In this document: positions 9,589 through 19,158 of the stretch, piece after piece | Layout: every line of letters starts with the position of its first letter | Position numbering within the stretch: the stretch's first letter is position 1 | NCBI RefSeq assembly: GCF_001667775.1 | Contig: NZ_LZJI01000116.1 | Location: 1 to 40,995, forward strand | Length of the DNA: 40,995 bases | Direction of reading: 5' to 3' | DNA from: Mycobacterium sp. E1747 | GTDB taxonomy: Bacteria; Actinomycetota; Actinomycetes; Mycobacteriales; Mycobacteriaceae | Notes under the pieces: model-generated | Told to the model about the DNA's origin: nothing | The model's input: the letters and a program-made list of their open reading frames with translations, nothing else | Databases searched by the model: none | Position numbers and translations under genes: made by a program

Positions 9589-12011
9589 GAATTCACTCCG
9601 ATTTTCACTGTGCTGCCCAGCGTTGCGCCCAGCTGCCGGTGCACTGCGCAACCCGGTGAGTTCAGCGGAAGCCACACCACTCGGTCGGGCATGTCGGTGA
9701 TGATCAGCGGCAAGGTGATCGATCCGCGCGGCGTGCTGACGGTCACCGCGTCGCCGTCGGCGGCTCCGATTTCGGTGGCTGTGTCGGCCGATAGCCGAAC
9801 CGCGGGTTTGCGTGCGGTTCCGGCCAAATGCGGTTCGCCGTCTTGCATTCGGCCGTTGTCGAGGAGCATCCGCCAGCCGGTGAGCACAGCTTGTCCTTTT
9901 TCAGGCCGGTTCCCGGCCGTGGCCGGCTCCGGCGTCGAGACGGACGGGGCGGACGCCCAGCCGCCGTCCCAGGTGCCGAGCCCGGCCAATTCCGTGCGGG
10001 CCGCTTCGGCGGTCGACAGCCCCAGGTAGACGCCCATCTCCTCGGCCAGCGCGTCGAGCACCTGGTGGTCGGACTGGCTGGCTTGCGCGATGGTGCCGCG
10101 CAGCGCCGCCTCGAAGGGGCGGTAGCGGCCCTCCCAGTTGACGAAGGCACCGGCCTTTTGCGTCGTCGGCGCGACCGGAAACACCACGTCGGCGCGCTCG
10201 GTCACCGCGCTCTGCCGCAGCTCCAGGCTGACCACGAAGCCCGCGGAGTCCAGCGCGGCCAGCACGGCTTGGGGATCGGCGAAGTCGTCGGGTTCGATAC
10301 CGCCGACCAGCAGGGCGCCCAGTGTTCCGTCGGCGGCGCCGGCCAGGATGCCCCCGACGTCACGCCCACCGGCGGAGGGCAATTCGGAGACGTGCCACGC
10401 CGCCGCGATCTGGGCGCGGGCGGCCTCGTCGTCAAGTGGCCGGCCGCCCGGCAGCAGGGTGGGCAGCGCGCCGGCCTCCAGCGCGCCGCGCTCGCCGGCG
10501 CGGCGCGGCACCCACGCCAGCCGGGCCCCGGTGGCATCGGCGAGCCGGGCGGCGGCGGACAACCCGCCGGGCACAGTGGCCAGGCGTTCCCCGACCATGA
10601 TGACCGCGCCGGGGGAGGACAGCAGGCCGCCGACCTCGCCGGTGGCCAGCCCGTCTAGCGCCGCGGCCTCGCTCCCCGGAGCGGTCTTGATCAGACGCCC
10701 GGACATCTTCTCGAGCGCCCGGGTGGCGAACGGCGCGACCGCGTACACCGGCAGCCCGCGTTTGCGGGCGGCCTTGCGCAGTCGCAGGAACACGATGGGG
10801 GACTCGTCCTCGGGCTCGAACCCGACCAGCACCACCACCGGCGCCGATTCCAGATCGGAATAGCTGACGTTGCGCCGGCCGGCGATGTGCGCCGCCAGGA
10901 AGTCGGCCTCCTCGGCCGAGGTCGGGCGGGCGCGGAAGTCGATGTCGTTGCTGTCCAACACGATTCGAGCGAACTTCGAGTAGGCGTAGGCGTCTTCTAG
11001 CGTCGCCCGGCCGCCGACCAGCACGCCCGTGCGCCCGCGCGCGGCCTCGAGGCCCCGGATCGCTGTCGCGATCGCATGCGACCACGACGCGGGCACCAGG
11101 GCGCCGTCGGCATCGCGGATGAGGGGAGTGGTGATCACGTCGGGCTGGGTCGCGTAGGTGAACGCCCATCGGCCCTTGTCGCAGTTCCACTCCTCGTTGA
11201 CCTCGGGGTCATCGCCGGCCAGGCGGCGCAGCACCTTGCCGCGCCGGTGGTCGGTGCGCTGGGCGCACCCGGATGCGCAGTGCTCGCAGACGCTGGGGCT
11301 CGACACCAGGTCGAACGGGCGGGCCCGGAACCGGTAGGCGCTTCCGGTCAGCGCCCCGACGGGGCAGATCTGCACCGTGTTGCCCGAGAAGTACGAGTCG
11401 AACGGCTCATTGGCGTAGATGCCGACCTGTTGCAGGGCGCCCCGCTCCTGCATGTCGATGAAAATGTCCCCGGCGATCTGCTCGGAGAACCGCGTGCAGC
11501 GGGCGCACAGGATGCAGCGCTCACGATCGAGCAGCACTTGGGCGGAGATGTTGATCGGTTTGGCGAAGGTGCGCTTAACGTCGGTGAAGCGGGAGTCGGT
11601 GCGGCCGTTGGACATCGCCTGGTTCTGCAGTGGGCACTCGCCGCCCTTGTCGCACATCGGGCAATCGAGCGGGTGGTTGATGAGCAGCAGCTCCATCACT
11701 CCGTGCTGGGCTTTGTCCGCCGCCTCCGACGTGAGCTGCGTGCGCACCACCATGTCGTCGGTGGCGACGGTCGTGCAGGACGCCATCGGCTTGCGTTGGC
11801 CCTCCACCTCGACCAGGCACTGCCGGCACGCGCCGACGGGCTCGAGCAGCGGGTGGTCGCAGAACCGCGGGATCTGGATGCCGATCAACTCGGCCGCGCG
11901 GATCACCAATGTACCCTTGGGCACGCTGATTTCGTTGCCGTCGATGCTCAGCGTGACCATCTCCGGCGGACGTACCTCGTCGCCGGTTTCGGTTTTGGCG
12001 GCACTAGTCAA
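9585..12011 (-). CDS. nuoG: NADH-quinone oxidoreductase subunit G
   Basis: NuoG is the large iron-sulfur subunit of the NADH-oxidising arm. The first 230 residues hold the [2Fe-2S] region ([20 protein letters not shown] then CLVEVEG), the H-x-x-x-C-x-x-C-x-x-x-x-x-C cluster in [19 protein letters not shown], and a two-part [4Fe-4S] motif ([10 protein letters not shown] with CPVGAL). Next comes CEHCASGC with a later NCDKGRW, which marks the extra N7 cluster found in some bacteria. The remainder is the molybdopterin-oxidoreductase-like domain. The start is a TTG at 12011, 4 bases after the nuoF stop; no ATG fits the family N-terminus. It has 808 residues. Confidence 0.95.
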   Translation of the reverse strand: MTSAAKTETGDEVRPPEMVTLSIDGNEISVPKGTLVIRAAELIGIQIPRFCDHPLLEPVGACRQCLVEVEGQRKPMASCTTVATDDMVVRTQLTSEAADKAQHGVMELLLINHPLDCPMCDKGGECPLQNQAMSNGRTDSRFTDVKRTFAKPINISAQVLLDRERCILCARCTRFSEQIAGDIFIDMQERGALQQVGIYANEPFDSYFSGNTVQICPVGALTGSAYRFRARPFDLVSSPSVCEHCASGCAQRTDHRRGKVLRRLAGDDPEVNEEWNCDKGRWAFTYATQPDVITTPLIRDADGALVPASWSHAIATAIRGLEAARGRTGVLVGGRATLEDAYAYSKFARIVLDSNDIDFRARPTSAEEADFLAAHIAGRRNVSYSDLESAPVVVLVGFEPEDESPIVFLRLRKAARKRGLPVYAVAPFATRALEKMSGRLIKTAPGSEAAALDGLATGEVGGLLSSPGAVIMVGERLATVPGGLSAAARLADATGARLAWVPRRAGERGALEAGALPTLLPGGRPLDDEAARAQIAAAWHVSELPSAGGRDVGGILAGAADGTLGALLVGGIEPDDFADPQAVLAALDSAGFVVSLELRQSAVTERADVVFPVAPTTQKAGAFVNWEGRYRPFEAALRGTIAQASQSDHQVLDALAEEMGVYLGLSTAEAARTELAGLGTWDGGWASAPSVSTPEPATAGNRPEKGQAVLTGWRMLLDNGRMQDGEPHLAGTARKPAVRLSADTATEIGAADGDAVTVSTPRGSITLPLIITDMPDRVVWLPLNSPGCAVHRQLGATLGSTVKIGVNS

Positions 12012-12015
12012 AGCG

Positions 12016-13338
12016 TCAAGCCTTTCCGTTCAGCATGGAGTCTCGGGGGTCGAACGGGCAGCCACCGTCTTCGACGTGCGCCACATATTCGTCGCGGAAG
12101 TACTTGATCGACGACATCACCGGGCTGGCGGCGCCATCGCCCAACGCGCAGAAGGACTTCCCCAGGATGGTGTCGGAGATGTCCAGCAGCTTGTCGATGT
12201 CTTCGCTGGTGCCCTTGCCGGTTTCGAGCCGCTCGTAGATCTGGTCCAGCCAGAAGGTGCCCTCCCGGCAGGGGGTGCACTTTCCGCACGATTCGTGCTT
12301 GTAGAAGTACGTCCAGCGGCGCACGGCCCGCACCACGCAGGTGGTCTCGTCGAAGATCTCCAGCGCCTTGGTGCCCAGCATGGAGCCGACCCCGCCGACG
12401 CCCTCGTAGTCCAACGGCACGTCGAGGTGCTCGTCGGTGAGCAGCGGGGTGGACGACCCGCCGGGCGTCCAGAACTTGAGGCGGTGCCCGGCCCGCACCC
12501 CGCCGGCGTAGGCGAGCAATTCGCGCAACGTGATACCCAGCGGCGCTTCGTACTGGCCGGGCCGGGCGACGTGCCCGGACAGCGAATACAGCGTGAAGCC
12601 AGGCGATTTCTCGCTGCCCATCGACCGGAACCAGTCGACGCCGTTGAGCACGATGGACGGCACACTGGCGATCGTTTCGACGTTGTTGATCACCGTGGGG
12701 CAGCCGTAGAGTCCTGCCACCGCGGGGAACGGCGGACGCAGCCGCGGCTGGCCCCGCCGGCCTTCCAGGGAATCGAGCAGTGCGGTCTCCTCGCCGCAGA
12801 TGTAGGCGCCGGCGCCGGCGTGCACCACCAGCTCCAGGTCGAACCCGGAGCCGTTGATGTCGCGCCCCAGGTATCCGGCGGCGTACGCCTCGGCCACCGC
12901 GTTCTGCAGGCGGCGCAACACCGGCAACACCTCGCCGCGCACGTAGATGAACGCGTGGCTGGCCCGGATCGCGTAGGCGGCGATGATGACGCCCTCGACG
13001 AGCACGTGCGGCGTGGCCAGCATCAGCGGAATGTCTTTGCACGTACCGGGTTCCGACTCGTCGGCGTTGACCACCAGGTAGTGCGGCTTGGCGGCCGCGC
13101 CGGTGTCGCCCTGCGGGATGAACGACCACTTGGTGCCGGTCGAGAAACCGGCGCCGCCGCGCCCGCGCAACCCGGAGTCCTTGACCGTCGCGATGACGTC
13201 GTCGGGCGCCATGGCCAACGCCTTCTTCATCGCCTCGTAGCCGTCGTGGCGGCGGTAGGTCTCAAGCGTCCAGGACTCGGGGTCGTCCCAGAATCGGCTG
13301 ATGACGGGGGTGAGCGGGGTGGCCTGGGAGCTGGTCAT
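12016..13338 (-). CDS. nuoF: NADH-quinone oxidoreductase subunit F
   Basis: NuoF is the catalytic NADH-binding subunit, with FMN and a [4Fe-4S] cluster (N3). The FMN/NADH fold is seen in [20 protein letters not shown], then [12 protein letters not shown] and [19 protein letters not shown]. The cluster motif is [12 protein letters not shown] with a later Cys in [10 protein letters not shown]. The start is the ATG at 13338 ([20 protein letters not shown]), matching mycobacterial NuoF; the open frame continues upstream into nuoE without support. It overlaps the nuoE stop by 4 bases and gives 440 residues. Confidence 0.96.
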   Translation of the reverse strand: MTSSQATPLTPVISRFWDDPESWTLETYRRHDGYEAMKKALAMAPDDVIATVKDSGLRGRGGAGFSTGTKWSFIPQGDTGAAAKPHYLVVNADESEPGTCKDIPLMLATPHVLVEGVIIAAYAIRASHAFIYVRGEVLPVLRRLQNAVAEAYAAGYLGRDINGSGFDLELVVHAGAGAYICGEETALLDSLEGRRGQPRLRPPFPAVAGLYGCPTVINNVETIASVPSIVLNGVDWFRSMGSEKSPGFTLYSLSGHVARPGQYEAPLGITLRELLAYAGGVRAGHRLKFWTPGGSSTPLLTDEHLDVPLDYEGVGGVGSMLGTKALEIFDETTCVVRAVRRWTYFYKHESCGKCTPCREGTFWLDQIYERLETGKGTSEDIDKLLDISDTILGKSFCALGDGAASPVMSSIKYFRDEYVAHVEDGGCPFDPRDSMLNGKA

Positions 13339-14093
13339 GCCTGGCTCCCGGGCGGAGTCGGCGCCTGCATGCCGTGTTCCTTCGCCACCTTCAATCCCGC
13401 CAGGGTCGCCGCGCCCGCCCCGCCCTGGCCTTGGTCCGGCCGTTCGTCTGGCAGGCCGGCCAGGATGCGCGACGTCTCGCGGAAAGCACACAGCGGGGCG
13501 CCCCGCGTCGGCGGCTTGGGCTCACCGGAGCGCAACGAGTCGACGAGTTCGCGCGCCGACTCGCACGTCTGGTTGTCGTAGAACTCCCAGTTGACCATCA
13601 CGACCGGTGCGTAGTCACAGGCGGCGTTGCACTCGATGTGCTGCAGGGTGACCGCGCCGTCGGGGGTGGTCTCGTCGTTGCCGACGCCCAAATGCTCCTT
13701 GAGCGCGTCGAATATCGCGTCGCCACCCATGATCGCGCACAGCGTGTTGGTGCAGACACCGACCAGGTAGTCACCCGTGGGTCCGCGGCGGTACATGGTG
13801 TAGAAGCTGGCCACCGCCGACACCTCGGCGCCGGTCAGTCCCAGCTGCTCCCCGCAGAACTCCAGACCGGCCGGGGTCAGATAAGAGTCCTCGGCCTGCA
13901 CCAGGTGCAGCAACGGCAGCAGCGCCGAGCGCTTGTTGGGATAGCGGCCGATGATCTCCTTGGCGTCGACCTCCAGGCGTGCGCGCACCTCCGGCGGATA
14001 CGACTGCGGCGCACCCTCGGTGACGAACGCGTTGGGTTCCTCCGGCGGCGGTCCGAGCCGGATGAAGACCGGCTGGCCTTGCGGGCCGGTCAC
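13335..14093 (-). CDS. nuoE: NADH-quinone oxidoreductase subunit E
   Basis: NuoE is the thioredoxin-fold subunit carrying the [2Fe-2S] cluster N1a. All four cysteines are present, in [13 protein letters not shown] and [20 protein letters not shown]. The helical N-terminal domain ([16 protein letters not shown], then [16 protein letters not shown]) is typical. The start is a GTG at 14093 ([19 protein letters not shown]), chosen because it overlaps the nuoD stop in GTGA and matches the M. tuberculosis N-terminus. The 252-residue length includes a roughly 60-residue Gly/Pro/Ala-rich tail, longer than in most bacteria but usual for mycobacteria. Confidence 0.95.
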   Translation of the reverse strand: MTGPQGQPVFIRLGPPPEEPNAFVTEGAPQSYPPEVRARLEVDAKEIIGRYPNKRSALLPLLHLVQAEDSYLTPAGLEFCGEQLGLTGAEVSAVASFYTMYRRGPTGDYLVGVCTNTLCAIMGGDAIFDALKEHLGVGNDETTPDGAVTLQHIECNAACDYAPVVMVNWEFYDNQTCESARELVDSLRSGEPKPPTRGAPLCAFRETSRILAGLPDERPDQGQGGAGAATLAGLKVAKEHGMQAPTPPGSQA

Positions 14094-15421
14094 CGGTCCA
14101 CCCCGCCCATGACCGGGTCGATGCTGGCGACCGCGGTGATCAAATCGGCCACCATGCCGCCCTCGCACATCGCGGCGACCGACTGCAGGTTGGTGAACGA
14201 GGGGTCCCGGTAGTGCACCCGGTAGGGGCGGGTGCCGCCGTCGCTCACCATGTGCACGCCGAGCTCGCCGCGCGGCGATTCCACCGCGGTGTAGACCTGG
14301 CCCGCCGGCACCCTGATGCCCTCGGTGACCAGTTTGAAATGGTGGATCAACGCCTCCATCGAGCTGCCCATGATCTTGGCGATGTGCTCCGGTGAATTAC
14401 CCATGCCGTCGGGGCCCACCTTCAAGTCGGCCGGCCAGGCGATCTTGCGGTCGGAGATCATGGTCGGGCCGGGCTTCAACTTGTCCAGACACTGCTCGAC
14501 GATCTTGACCGACTCCCACATCTCGTTGACGCGAATCATGTAGCGCCCGTAAGCATCACACGTGTCGGCGGTCATCACGTCGAATTCGTAGTTTTCATAT
14601 CCGCAGTACGGTTCGCTCTTGCGTAGGTCGTGCGGCAGGCCGGTGGCCCGCAGGATCGGCCCGGTGATGCCCAGCGCCATGCACCCGGTCAGGTCCAGGT
14701 AGCCGATGTCGCAGGTGCGGGCCTTCCAGATGGCGTTCTCGTTGAGCAGGTCGCCCATTTCGCGTAGCACCTGGCGCAGCGGCTTGAGAGCCTCGGCGAC
14801 GTCCTTTTCGGCGCCCGGCGGTAGGTCCTGCGCCACGCCCCCGGGCCGGATGTAGGCGCTGTTCATCCGCAACCCGGAGATCTTCTCGAACAGGGTCAGC
14901 ACGATCTCGCGGCCGCGGAAGCCGACAAACATCGGCGTCATCGCGCCCAGTTCCATGCCGCCGGTGGCCAGCGCGACCAGGTGCGAGGAGATCCGGTTGA
15001 GCTCCATCATCATCACCCGGATGACGTTGACCCGCTCCGGTATCTGATCGGTGATGCCGAGCAGCTTCTCCACGCCCAGGCAGTACGCGGTCTCGTTGAA
15101 AAACGGTGACAGGTAATCCATTCGGGTCACGAAGGTGACGCCCTGGGTCCAGTAGCGGTATTCCAGGTTCTTCTCGATGCCGGTGTGCAGGTAGCCGATT
15201 CCGCAGCGGACCTCGGTGACCGTCTCGCCCTCGATCTCCAGGATCAGCCGCAACACCCCGTGGGTGGACGGGTGCTGGGGCCCCATGTTGACGACGATCC
15301 GTTCGCCGGGGTCGGCGTTGCGCGCGGCGTCGACGATCTGGTCCCAGTCCTGGCCGCCGGCCACCAAGACGGTTTCCGGGCTTTCGGCGCCGCCCTGCGT
15401 CGAGTCAGTGATTGTGCTCAT
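14090..15421 (-). CDS. nuoD: NADH-quinone oxidoreductase subunit D
   Basis: NuoD is the 49-kDa-type subunit that forms the quinone site with NuoB. It contains [20 protein letters not shown] with the conserved histidines near the quinone headgroup, the [11 protein letters not shown] block, and the C-terminal DPVMGGVDR that replaces the [NiFe] cysteine motif of the hydrogenase ancestor. It has 443 residues, the expected length. The start ATG shares one base with the nuoC stop (TGATG) and the stop overlaps nuoE by 4 bases. Confidence 0.97.
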   Translation of the reverse strand: MSTITDSTQGGAESPETVLVAGGQDWDQIVDAARNADPGERIVVNMGPQHPSTHGVLRLILEIEGETVTEVRCGIGYLHTGIEKNLEYRYWTQGVTFVTRMDYLSPFFNETAYCLGVEKLLGITDQIPERVNVIRVMMMELNRISSHLVALATGGMELGAMTPMFVGFRGREIVLTLFEKISGLRMNSAYIRPGGVAQDLPPGAEKDVAEALKPLRQVLREMGDLLNENAIWKARTCDIGYLDLTGCMALGITGPILRATGLPHDLRKSEPYCGYENYEFDVMTADTCDAYGRYMIRVNEMWESVKIVEQCLDKLKPGPTMISDRKIAWPADLKVGPDGMGNSPEHIAKIMGSSMEALIHHFKLVTEGIRVPAGQVYTAVESPRGELGVHMVSDGGTRPYRVHYRDPSFTNLQSVAAMCEGGMVADLITAVASIDPVMGGVDR

Positions 15422-16146
15422 CAGTTGTACGCCCTTCGCTCGTCGGGCGGGGGGATCTGTGCGCCCTTGTATTCCACCGGGACGCCGCCGAGGGGATAGT
15501 CCTTGCGCTGCGGATGGCCGTGCCAGTCGTCGGGCATCTCGATGCGGGTCAGCGACGGGTGTCCGTCGAAGATGATGCCGAAGAAGTCGTAGGTTTCGCG
15601 CTCATGCCAGTCCGTCGTCGGATAGACCTCGAACAGCGAGGGGATGTGCGGATCCCCGTCCGGCACAGCCACTTCCAACCGGACGCGGCGGTTGTGCGTG
15701 ATCGACTGGAGCGGATACACCGCGTGCAGTTCGCGGTCCGTCTCGTGCGGATAGTGAACTCCGCTGACGCCCAGGCACATCTCGAACCGCAGCTCCGGTT
15801 CGTCACGGAGGCGCTGGGCCACCTGGGGCAGCGCCTCGCGGCGCACGTGCAGGGTCAGCTCGTCGCGGTACACCACGACTTTCTCTATCGCGTCGGAGAA
15901 TTCGACGTCGGCGGCTTCCAGCGCGTCGGCCAGCCGGTCCACCACGTCGTCGAAGTAGCTTCCGTATGGGCGGGGGGAGCTGCCGGGCAGCACGACCTCC
16001 CGGACCAGCCGTCCGTACCCGGTGGTGTCACCGCTGCCGGAGATGCCGAACATGCCGCGGCGAACGTTGATGACTTCGCCGTCGGCGCGGGGCGGGCCGG
16101 CCCCTTCGGTTGCCGCTTGCTTCGGGTCGTTGTCCGGTGAGCTCAT
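15421..16146 (-). CDS. nuoC: NADH-quinone oxidoreductase subunit C
   Basis: NuoC is the 30-kDa-type peripheral-arm subunit that packs against NuoD and NuoI. The family signature [18 protein letters not shown] and the following [20 protein letters not shown] are present, as is [19 protein letters not shown]. The start is the ATG at 16146 ([10 protein letters not shown]), overlapping the nuoB stop by 4 bases; a longer open frame reads into nuoB and is rejected. It has 241 residues. The first 30 are low-complexity and vary between mycobacteria. Confidence 0.96.
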   Translation of the reverse strand: MSSPDNDPKQAATEGAGPPRADGEVINVRRGMFGISGSGDTTGYGRLVREVVLPGSSPRPYGSYFDDVVDRLADALEAADVEFSDAIEKVVVYRDELTLHVRREALPQVAQRLRDEPELRFEMCLGVSGVHYPHETDRELHAVYPLQSITHNRRVRLEVAVPDGDPHIPSLFEVYPTTDWHERETYDFFGIIFDGHPSLTRIEMPDDWHGHPQRKDYPLGGVPVEYKGAQIPPPDERRAYN

Positions 16147-16697
16147 CGCAGCAGTCCGCGCATCTCGATCGTGGGTCGTGCCGACAACGCTGCCTGCTCG
16201 GCCTCGGCGATGGCGGTTTCCCGGTTGACGCCCAGCGGCATTTCCTGAATCTTCTCGTGCAGCTTGAGGATTGCGTACAGCAGCATCTCCGGGCGGGGCG
16301 GGCAGCCGGGCAGGTAGATGTCCACCGGAACCACGTGGTCGACGCCCTGCACGATCGCGTAGTTGTTGAACATCCCGCCGGAGGACGCGCAGACGCCCAT
16401 GGCGAGCACCCATTTCGGCTCGGCCATCTGGTCGTAGATCTGCCGCAACACCGGCGCCATCTTCTGGCTCACCCGACCGGCAACGATCATCAGGTCGGCC
16501 TGCCGGGGCGTCGCCGAGAACCGCTCCATGCCGAAGCGCGCGATGTCGAATCTCGGCCCGGCGGTTGCCATCATCTCGATGGCGCAGCACGCCAACCCGA
16601 AGGTCGCCGGCCACAGCGAGTTCTTGCGGACATAGCCGGCGATCTTCTCGACCGTCCCCAGCAGGATGCCGGCGGGTAGCTGTTCCTCGAGACCCAC
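16143..16697 (-). CDS. nuoB: NADH-quinone oxidoreductase subunit B
   Basis: NuoB binds cluster N2, the last iron-sulfur centre before quinone. Its ligands are the tandem cysteines in [17 protein letters not shown] and the later ones in [13 protein letters not shown] and [19 protein letters not shown]. The 184-residue sequence is almost identical to the remembered M. tuberculosis protein through the core. The start is a GTG at 16697 ([13 protein letters not shown]). It begins 8 bases after the nuoA stop. Confidence 0.97.
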   Translation of the reverse strand: MGLEEQLPAGILLGTVEKIAGYVRKNSLWPATFGLACCAIEMMATAGPRFDIARFGMERFSATPRQADLMIVAGRVSQKMAPVLRQIYDQMAEPKWVLAMGVCASSGGMFNNYAIVQGVDHVVPVDIYLPGCPPRPEMLLYAILKLHEKIQEMPLGVNRETAIAEAEQAALSARPTIEMRGLLR

Positions 16698-16705
16698 GTC
16701 CTACC

Positions 16706-17083
16706 TCAATCCCACGTCAGGCCGCCGCGGCGCCACACATACGCGTAGGCCACGAAAACCGTGAGCATGAACACCACCATCTCGACCAACGCGAACGTTC
16801 CCAGCGCGTCGTAACTGACTGCCCAGGGATACAAGAACACGATCTCGATGTCGAAGACGATAAAAAGCATTGCGGTCAGGTAATACTTCACCGGGAACCG
16901 CTGGCCGCTGGCCGCGTGCGGGCCGCTGACCGGGCTGTCGGTCGGCTCGATGCCGCATTCGTACGGGGCCATCTTCGACTTGTTGTAGCGCGACGGACCG
17001 GCCAGGCTCGCGATCACCACCGAACCGACGGCGAAGGCCGCTGCTATCCCTCCGAGCACCAGGATGGGTATGTAGACGTTCAA
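16706..17083 (-). CDS. nuoA: NADH-quinone oxidoreductase subunit A
   Basis: NuoA is the first gene of the complex I operon and encodes a three-helix membrane subunit. Seen are [11 protein letters not shown] in the loop near the quinone cavity, and [20 protein letters not shown] with the conserved Asp and Glu in helix 2. I place the start at a TTG at 17083 ([12 protein letters not shown]), because GGAG lies four bases upstream (TTGGAGCGAATTG) and mycobacterial NuoA begins MNVYIPIL. The open frame extends to 17155, but that N-terminus (Pro/Ala/Arg-rich) does not resemble NuoA. It has 125 residues. Confidence 0.94.
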   Translation of the reverse strand: MNVYIPILVLGGIAAAFAVGSVVIASLAGPSRYNKSKMAPYECGIEPTDSPVSGPHAASGQRFPVKYYLTAMLFIVFDIEIVFLYPWAVSYDALGTFALVEMVVFMLTVFVAYAYVWRRGGLTWD

Positions 17084-17168
17084 TTCGCTCCAAGATCTCC
17101 TCGTACGGGTCGCCGGTGCGGCGGCCGGGCGGGGGGCCGGGCTGCTGTGACGCACCCGGGCCGCGGGT

Positions 17169-17203
17169 GGTCACAGTGACCTTCACAACATAGCGTCGTG
17201 AAG
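17169..17203. promoter_or_regulatory. palindromes upstream of nuoA
   Basis: GGTCACAGTGACC (17169-17181) is a perfect 13-bp palindrome about 86 bases upstream of the nuoA start. A second inverted repeat follows at once: CTTCAC (17181-17186), an 11-base spacer, and GTGAAG (17198-17203). They lie in the 260-base gap between the receiver gene and nuoA, the only gap large enough to hold the nuo promoter. I infer an operator; the regulator is unknown and I cannot place the -10 box with confidence. Confidence 0.4.
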
Positions 17204-17343
17204 ACAGGTGTGCTTTGTCGGGGTGGGGTATCAGCGAAAGTTTTGCGTGACCGCAACCTGGATGTCGCGCGCTGCTCGCGGACGCCGGGCCACTGGGGGC
17301 GCGAGGCGGTACTATCTGCGCAGGTCAGGCGCGTGCGATGGGG

Positions 17344-17757
17344 CTATCGGGTGGGGGTGCGCAGCAGCCCGAGAACCGTGCGGCCGAGCACGATGGGATC
17401 GATGGGATGCGGCACGGCGGCATCGGCCCGCGACCAGTTCGCCAGCCAGGCGTCGTCGCGGCGGCCGGTGAGCACCAGGATCGGCGGGCACGTCGCCAGT
17501 TCGTCTTTGAGTTGTTTGGCGATTCCCATGCCGCCCGTGGGCGTGGCCTCGCCGTCCAGGATGGCCAAGTCGATGCCGCCCTCGTCCATCTGCCGCACCA
17601 CCGTCGGGGCGGTCGCCACTTCGAGGTAGGTCAGCTCGGGCAGGTCCGGATGCAGATGCTTGCCCAGCGCCCGGATCACTTGCTCGCGGGTTTTGGCGTT
17701 GTCGCTGTAGACCAGGATCCGCAGGGCGACGCTGGATTCGGGGCTGGAGTCGGACAC
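17344..17757 (-). CDS. atypical single-domain response regulator (Rv3143 type)
   Basis: A receiver-only protein of 137 residues without an output domain. The phosphoacceptor position is kept (D68 in LAILDGEA), as is the switch threonine (T97 in LVLTGR). The acidic pair is reduced to one Asp (YSDN, residues 17-20), and the near-invariant Lys-Pro is His-Pro (VPHP, H117), so normal Asp phosphorylation chemistry is doubtful. It is the orthologue of Rv3143, which also sits directly upstream of nuo in M. tuberculosis. No histidine kinase is nearby. A role tied to complex I is suggested by conserved position. The start is a GTG at 17757. Confidence 0.88.
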   Translation of the reverse strand: MSDSSPESSVALRILVYSDNAKTREQVIRALGKHLHPDLPELTYLEVATAPTVVRQMDEGGIDLAILDGEATPTGGMGIAKQLKDELATCPPILVLTGRRDDAWLANWSRADAAVPHPIDPIVLGRTVLGLLRTPTR

Positions 17758-17787
17758 GGTGCAGATGCTACTGGTGTCGCACCGGCT

Positions 17788-18324
17788 TCACTGGGCAGCC
17801 CGCACGAACACGGCATCCGCCGTCGCCGTCGCCGTCGCCGCGATCATGCCGAGGCGGTTCCAGCCCAGGTCGAACTGGGTGCGATCCAGCTTGGTTTCCG
17901 CGGCGATCCGGATCGAGCCGTCGTCGAGCTCGGTGATCGTCGCCGACAAAGGTACCGGCGCGGTCACGCCCTTGATGGTGAAGGCGGCCCGGAGGTCGGC
18001 GGACTTGCCCTTGGTCGGATGCACCGCGGTGACCACAACGCTGATGTCACCGAAGCGCTCGACGTCGAAGAAGTCGGCCGAGCGCAGGTGCTTGTCGCGA
18101 CGGCCGATGCCGGTGTCCACGGAGGCGGCCCGAATGTCGAGGCGGCCGAAAACCGCCCCCGCGCCCGTCAGTTGGCCGTCGCCGCTGAACTCGGTGAAGC
18201 GGCCCTTGACCCTGACCAGGCCCCACATGTTCCTGATCTTGAAAGTGACGGCTGAGCGGTCCGGGGCCAGGGTCCATACGCCGGCCAGGTCGGGATCGTT
18301 CAGCAGTGTTTCCAGGGTTGTCAT
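17788..18324 (-). CDS. YceI-like family protein
   Basis: The 178-residue product matches the YceI lipocalin-like beta-barrel: GVWTLAPDRSAVTFKIRNMW near the N-terminus, a block of alternating strands, GRRDKHLRSADFFDVERFGD (the family's D-x-H-L-x-S-x-D-F-F motif, about residues 95-114), and FTIKGVTAPVPL. YceI proteins bind isoprenoid-like lipids in the barrel. There is no signal peptide, so unlike E. coli YceI this one is probably cytoplasmic. It lies 30 bases upstream of the receiver gene in the same orientation. The ligand is unknown. Confidence 0.8.
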   Translation of the reverse strand: MTTLETLLNDPDLAGVWTLAPDRSAVTFKIRNMWGLVRVKGRFTEFSGDGQLTGAGAVFGRLDIRAASVDTGIGRRDKHLRSADFFDVERFGDISVVVTAVHPTKGKSADLRAAFTIKGVTAPVPLSATITELDDGSIRIAAETKLDRTQFDLGWNRLGMIAATATATADAVFVRAAQ

Positions 18325-18358
18325 CTCCCACCCCCATCTGTCGAGGCGAATCTAACCG

Positions 18359-18751
18359 CTATTGCATCAGCGGGGCGATCTCAGCGGGGTCGAAATACTC
18401 GTCGATCCGGTCGAGCCGGCCGTCGTCGCCGACCCTGATCACTATGCAGACCCGCAGCGAGATCGACTGTCCCGCATGGCCGGTGGCGTGCAAGACGTGC
18501 TGCTGGACGAAGCCGCCCTCAAAGAATCGCCGGTCCAGGATTTCATAGCGGCGCTCGGTCGTCGCGGCGATGAACCAGTCGATGACGCGCAGCGCGCGGG
18601 CCTTGCCATCGGGCTTGGCGGGGTCGCGGCGCGCGCCGACCCGCCAGACCGCGATGTCGTCGCTCCACATCCGGTCGACCGCCGCGCAGTCGCCCTTCTC
18701 GATCGCTGCAAACAGCCGGTCGGCCGCGGCGGCGATTACGGCACTCGGCAT
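18359..18751 (-). CDS. SnoaL-like / NTF2-fold protein
   Basis: A 130-residue protein with the pattern of the SnoaL/NTF2-like superfamily: an N-terminal helix with AADRLFAAIEKGDCAAVDRM followed by WSDDIAVWR, then strands ending in RIDEYFDPAEIAPL. Members are cyclases, isomerases, limonene-epoxide-type hydrolases or non-catalytic binding proteins, so the exact role cannot be read from the sequence. AAAGGAG lies about 8 bases before the ATG. It is separated from the DUF6285 gene by 68 bases holding an intercistronic repeat and may belong to the same catabolic operon. Confidence 0.7.
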   Translation of the reverse strand: MPSAVIAAAADRLFAAIEKGDCAAVDRMWSDDIAVWRVGARRDPAKPDGKARALRVIDWFIAATTERRYEILDRRFFEGGFVQQHVLHATGHAGQSISLRVCIVIRVGDDGRLDRIDEYFDPAEIAPLMQ

Positions 18752-18773
18752 GGCGACCGCTCCTTTCTCGACT

Positions 18774-18822
18774 GCCCGGCTCCTTCTCGCGCCGCTGCGC
18801 GGCCCGCATCGTCGCCGGGCTA
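18774..18822 (-). repeat. intercistronic repeat, copy 2 (short variant)
   Basis: On the - strand it begins at the DUF6285 stop codon (TAG) and reads CCCGGCGACGATGCGGGCC, then GCGCAGCGGCGCGAGAAGGA. It aligns closely with 19175-19222 and shares the CGRCGATGC start with the longer copies at 4694-4758 and 22966-23027. As in those copies, it occupies the space immediately after a stop codon. Confidence 0.6.
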
Positions 18823-19158
18823 TTCGGTGTCGTATCCGGGGTGCGCCACCGCCACCCGGCGGCGCACCAAGGTGCGCAGGCAGGCGGTGACCTCGCGGCC
18901 CCGGCCGTCCATCTCCCCGGCCCGTATCGCGGTGGCCAGCTCCTCCTCGTCGGCGAACCCCAGGTCGGCCAGCGCGGCGCGGGATTCGGCCTCACTTTCA
19001 TCGAGCAGTTCGCGCTCGACAATGCGCAACGCGTTGGCGGCCACCCTCGCGTGGAAGTTCACCTGCCCGCTGGTGGCCGCCCGCACGTCGGTCTCGAGGA
19101 ATTCGGCCACCGCTGCCACCAACTCGGCGGCGAGGGGACGGCCGTACGCGCCGATCAT
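18820..19158 (-). CDS. DUF6285 protein, LvaB-like partner of the APH-fold kinase
   Basis: A 112-residue helical protein starting YGRPLAAELVAAVAEFLE, with FHARVAANALRIVERELLDE in the middle, the pattern of DUF6285 proteins. These are typically encoded directly after an APH-fold phosphotransferase. In the Pseudomonas putida levulinate pathway a protein of this size (LvaB) is required with the kinase LvaA to phosphorylate 4-hydroxyvaleryl-CoA. The order here, dehydrogenase then kinase then small protein with 4-base overlaps, matches that set. The start is the ATG at 19158, overlapping the kinase stop; the open frame upstream is inside the kinase gene. Confidence 0.75.
   Translation of the reverse strand: MIGAYGRPLAAELVAAVAEFLETDVRAATSGQVNFHARVAANALRIVERELLDESEAESRAALADLGFADEEELATAIRAGEMDGRGREVTACLRTLVRRRVAVAHPGYDTE

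Noticed and set aside
9589..9675. Extended N-terminus of NuoH (29 codons).
   Set aside because: It lies inside nuoG and does not resemble NuoH; the ATGA overlap start at 9588 fits the family.
843..16000. Many long open frames on the + strand opposite the nuo genes (for example 2291-3238, 4937-6676, 11419-13581).
   Set aside because: They are Arg/Gly/His/Pro-rich shadows produced by the high third-position G+C of the nuo genes and match no family.
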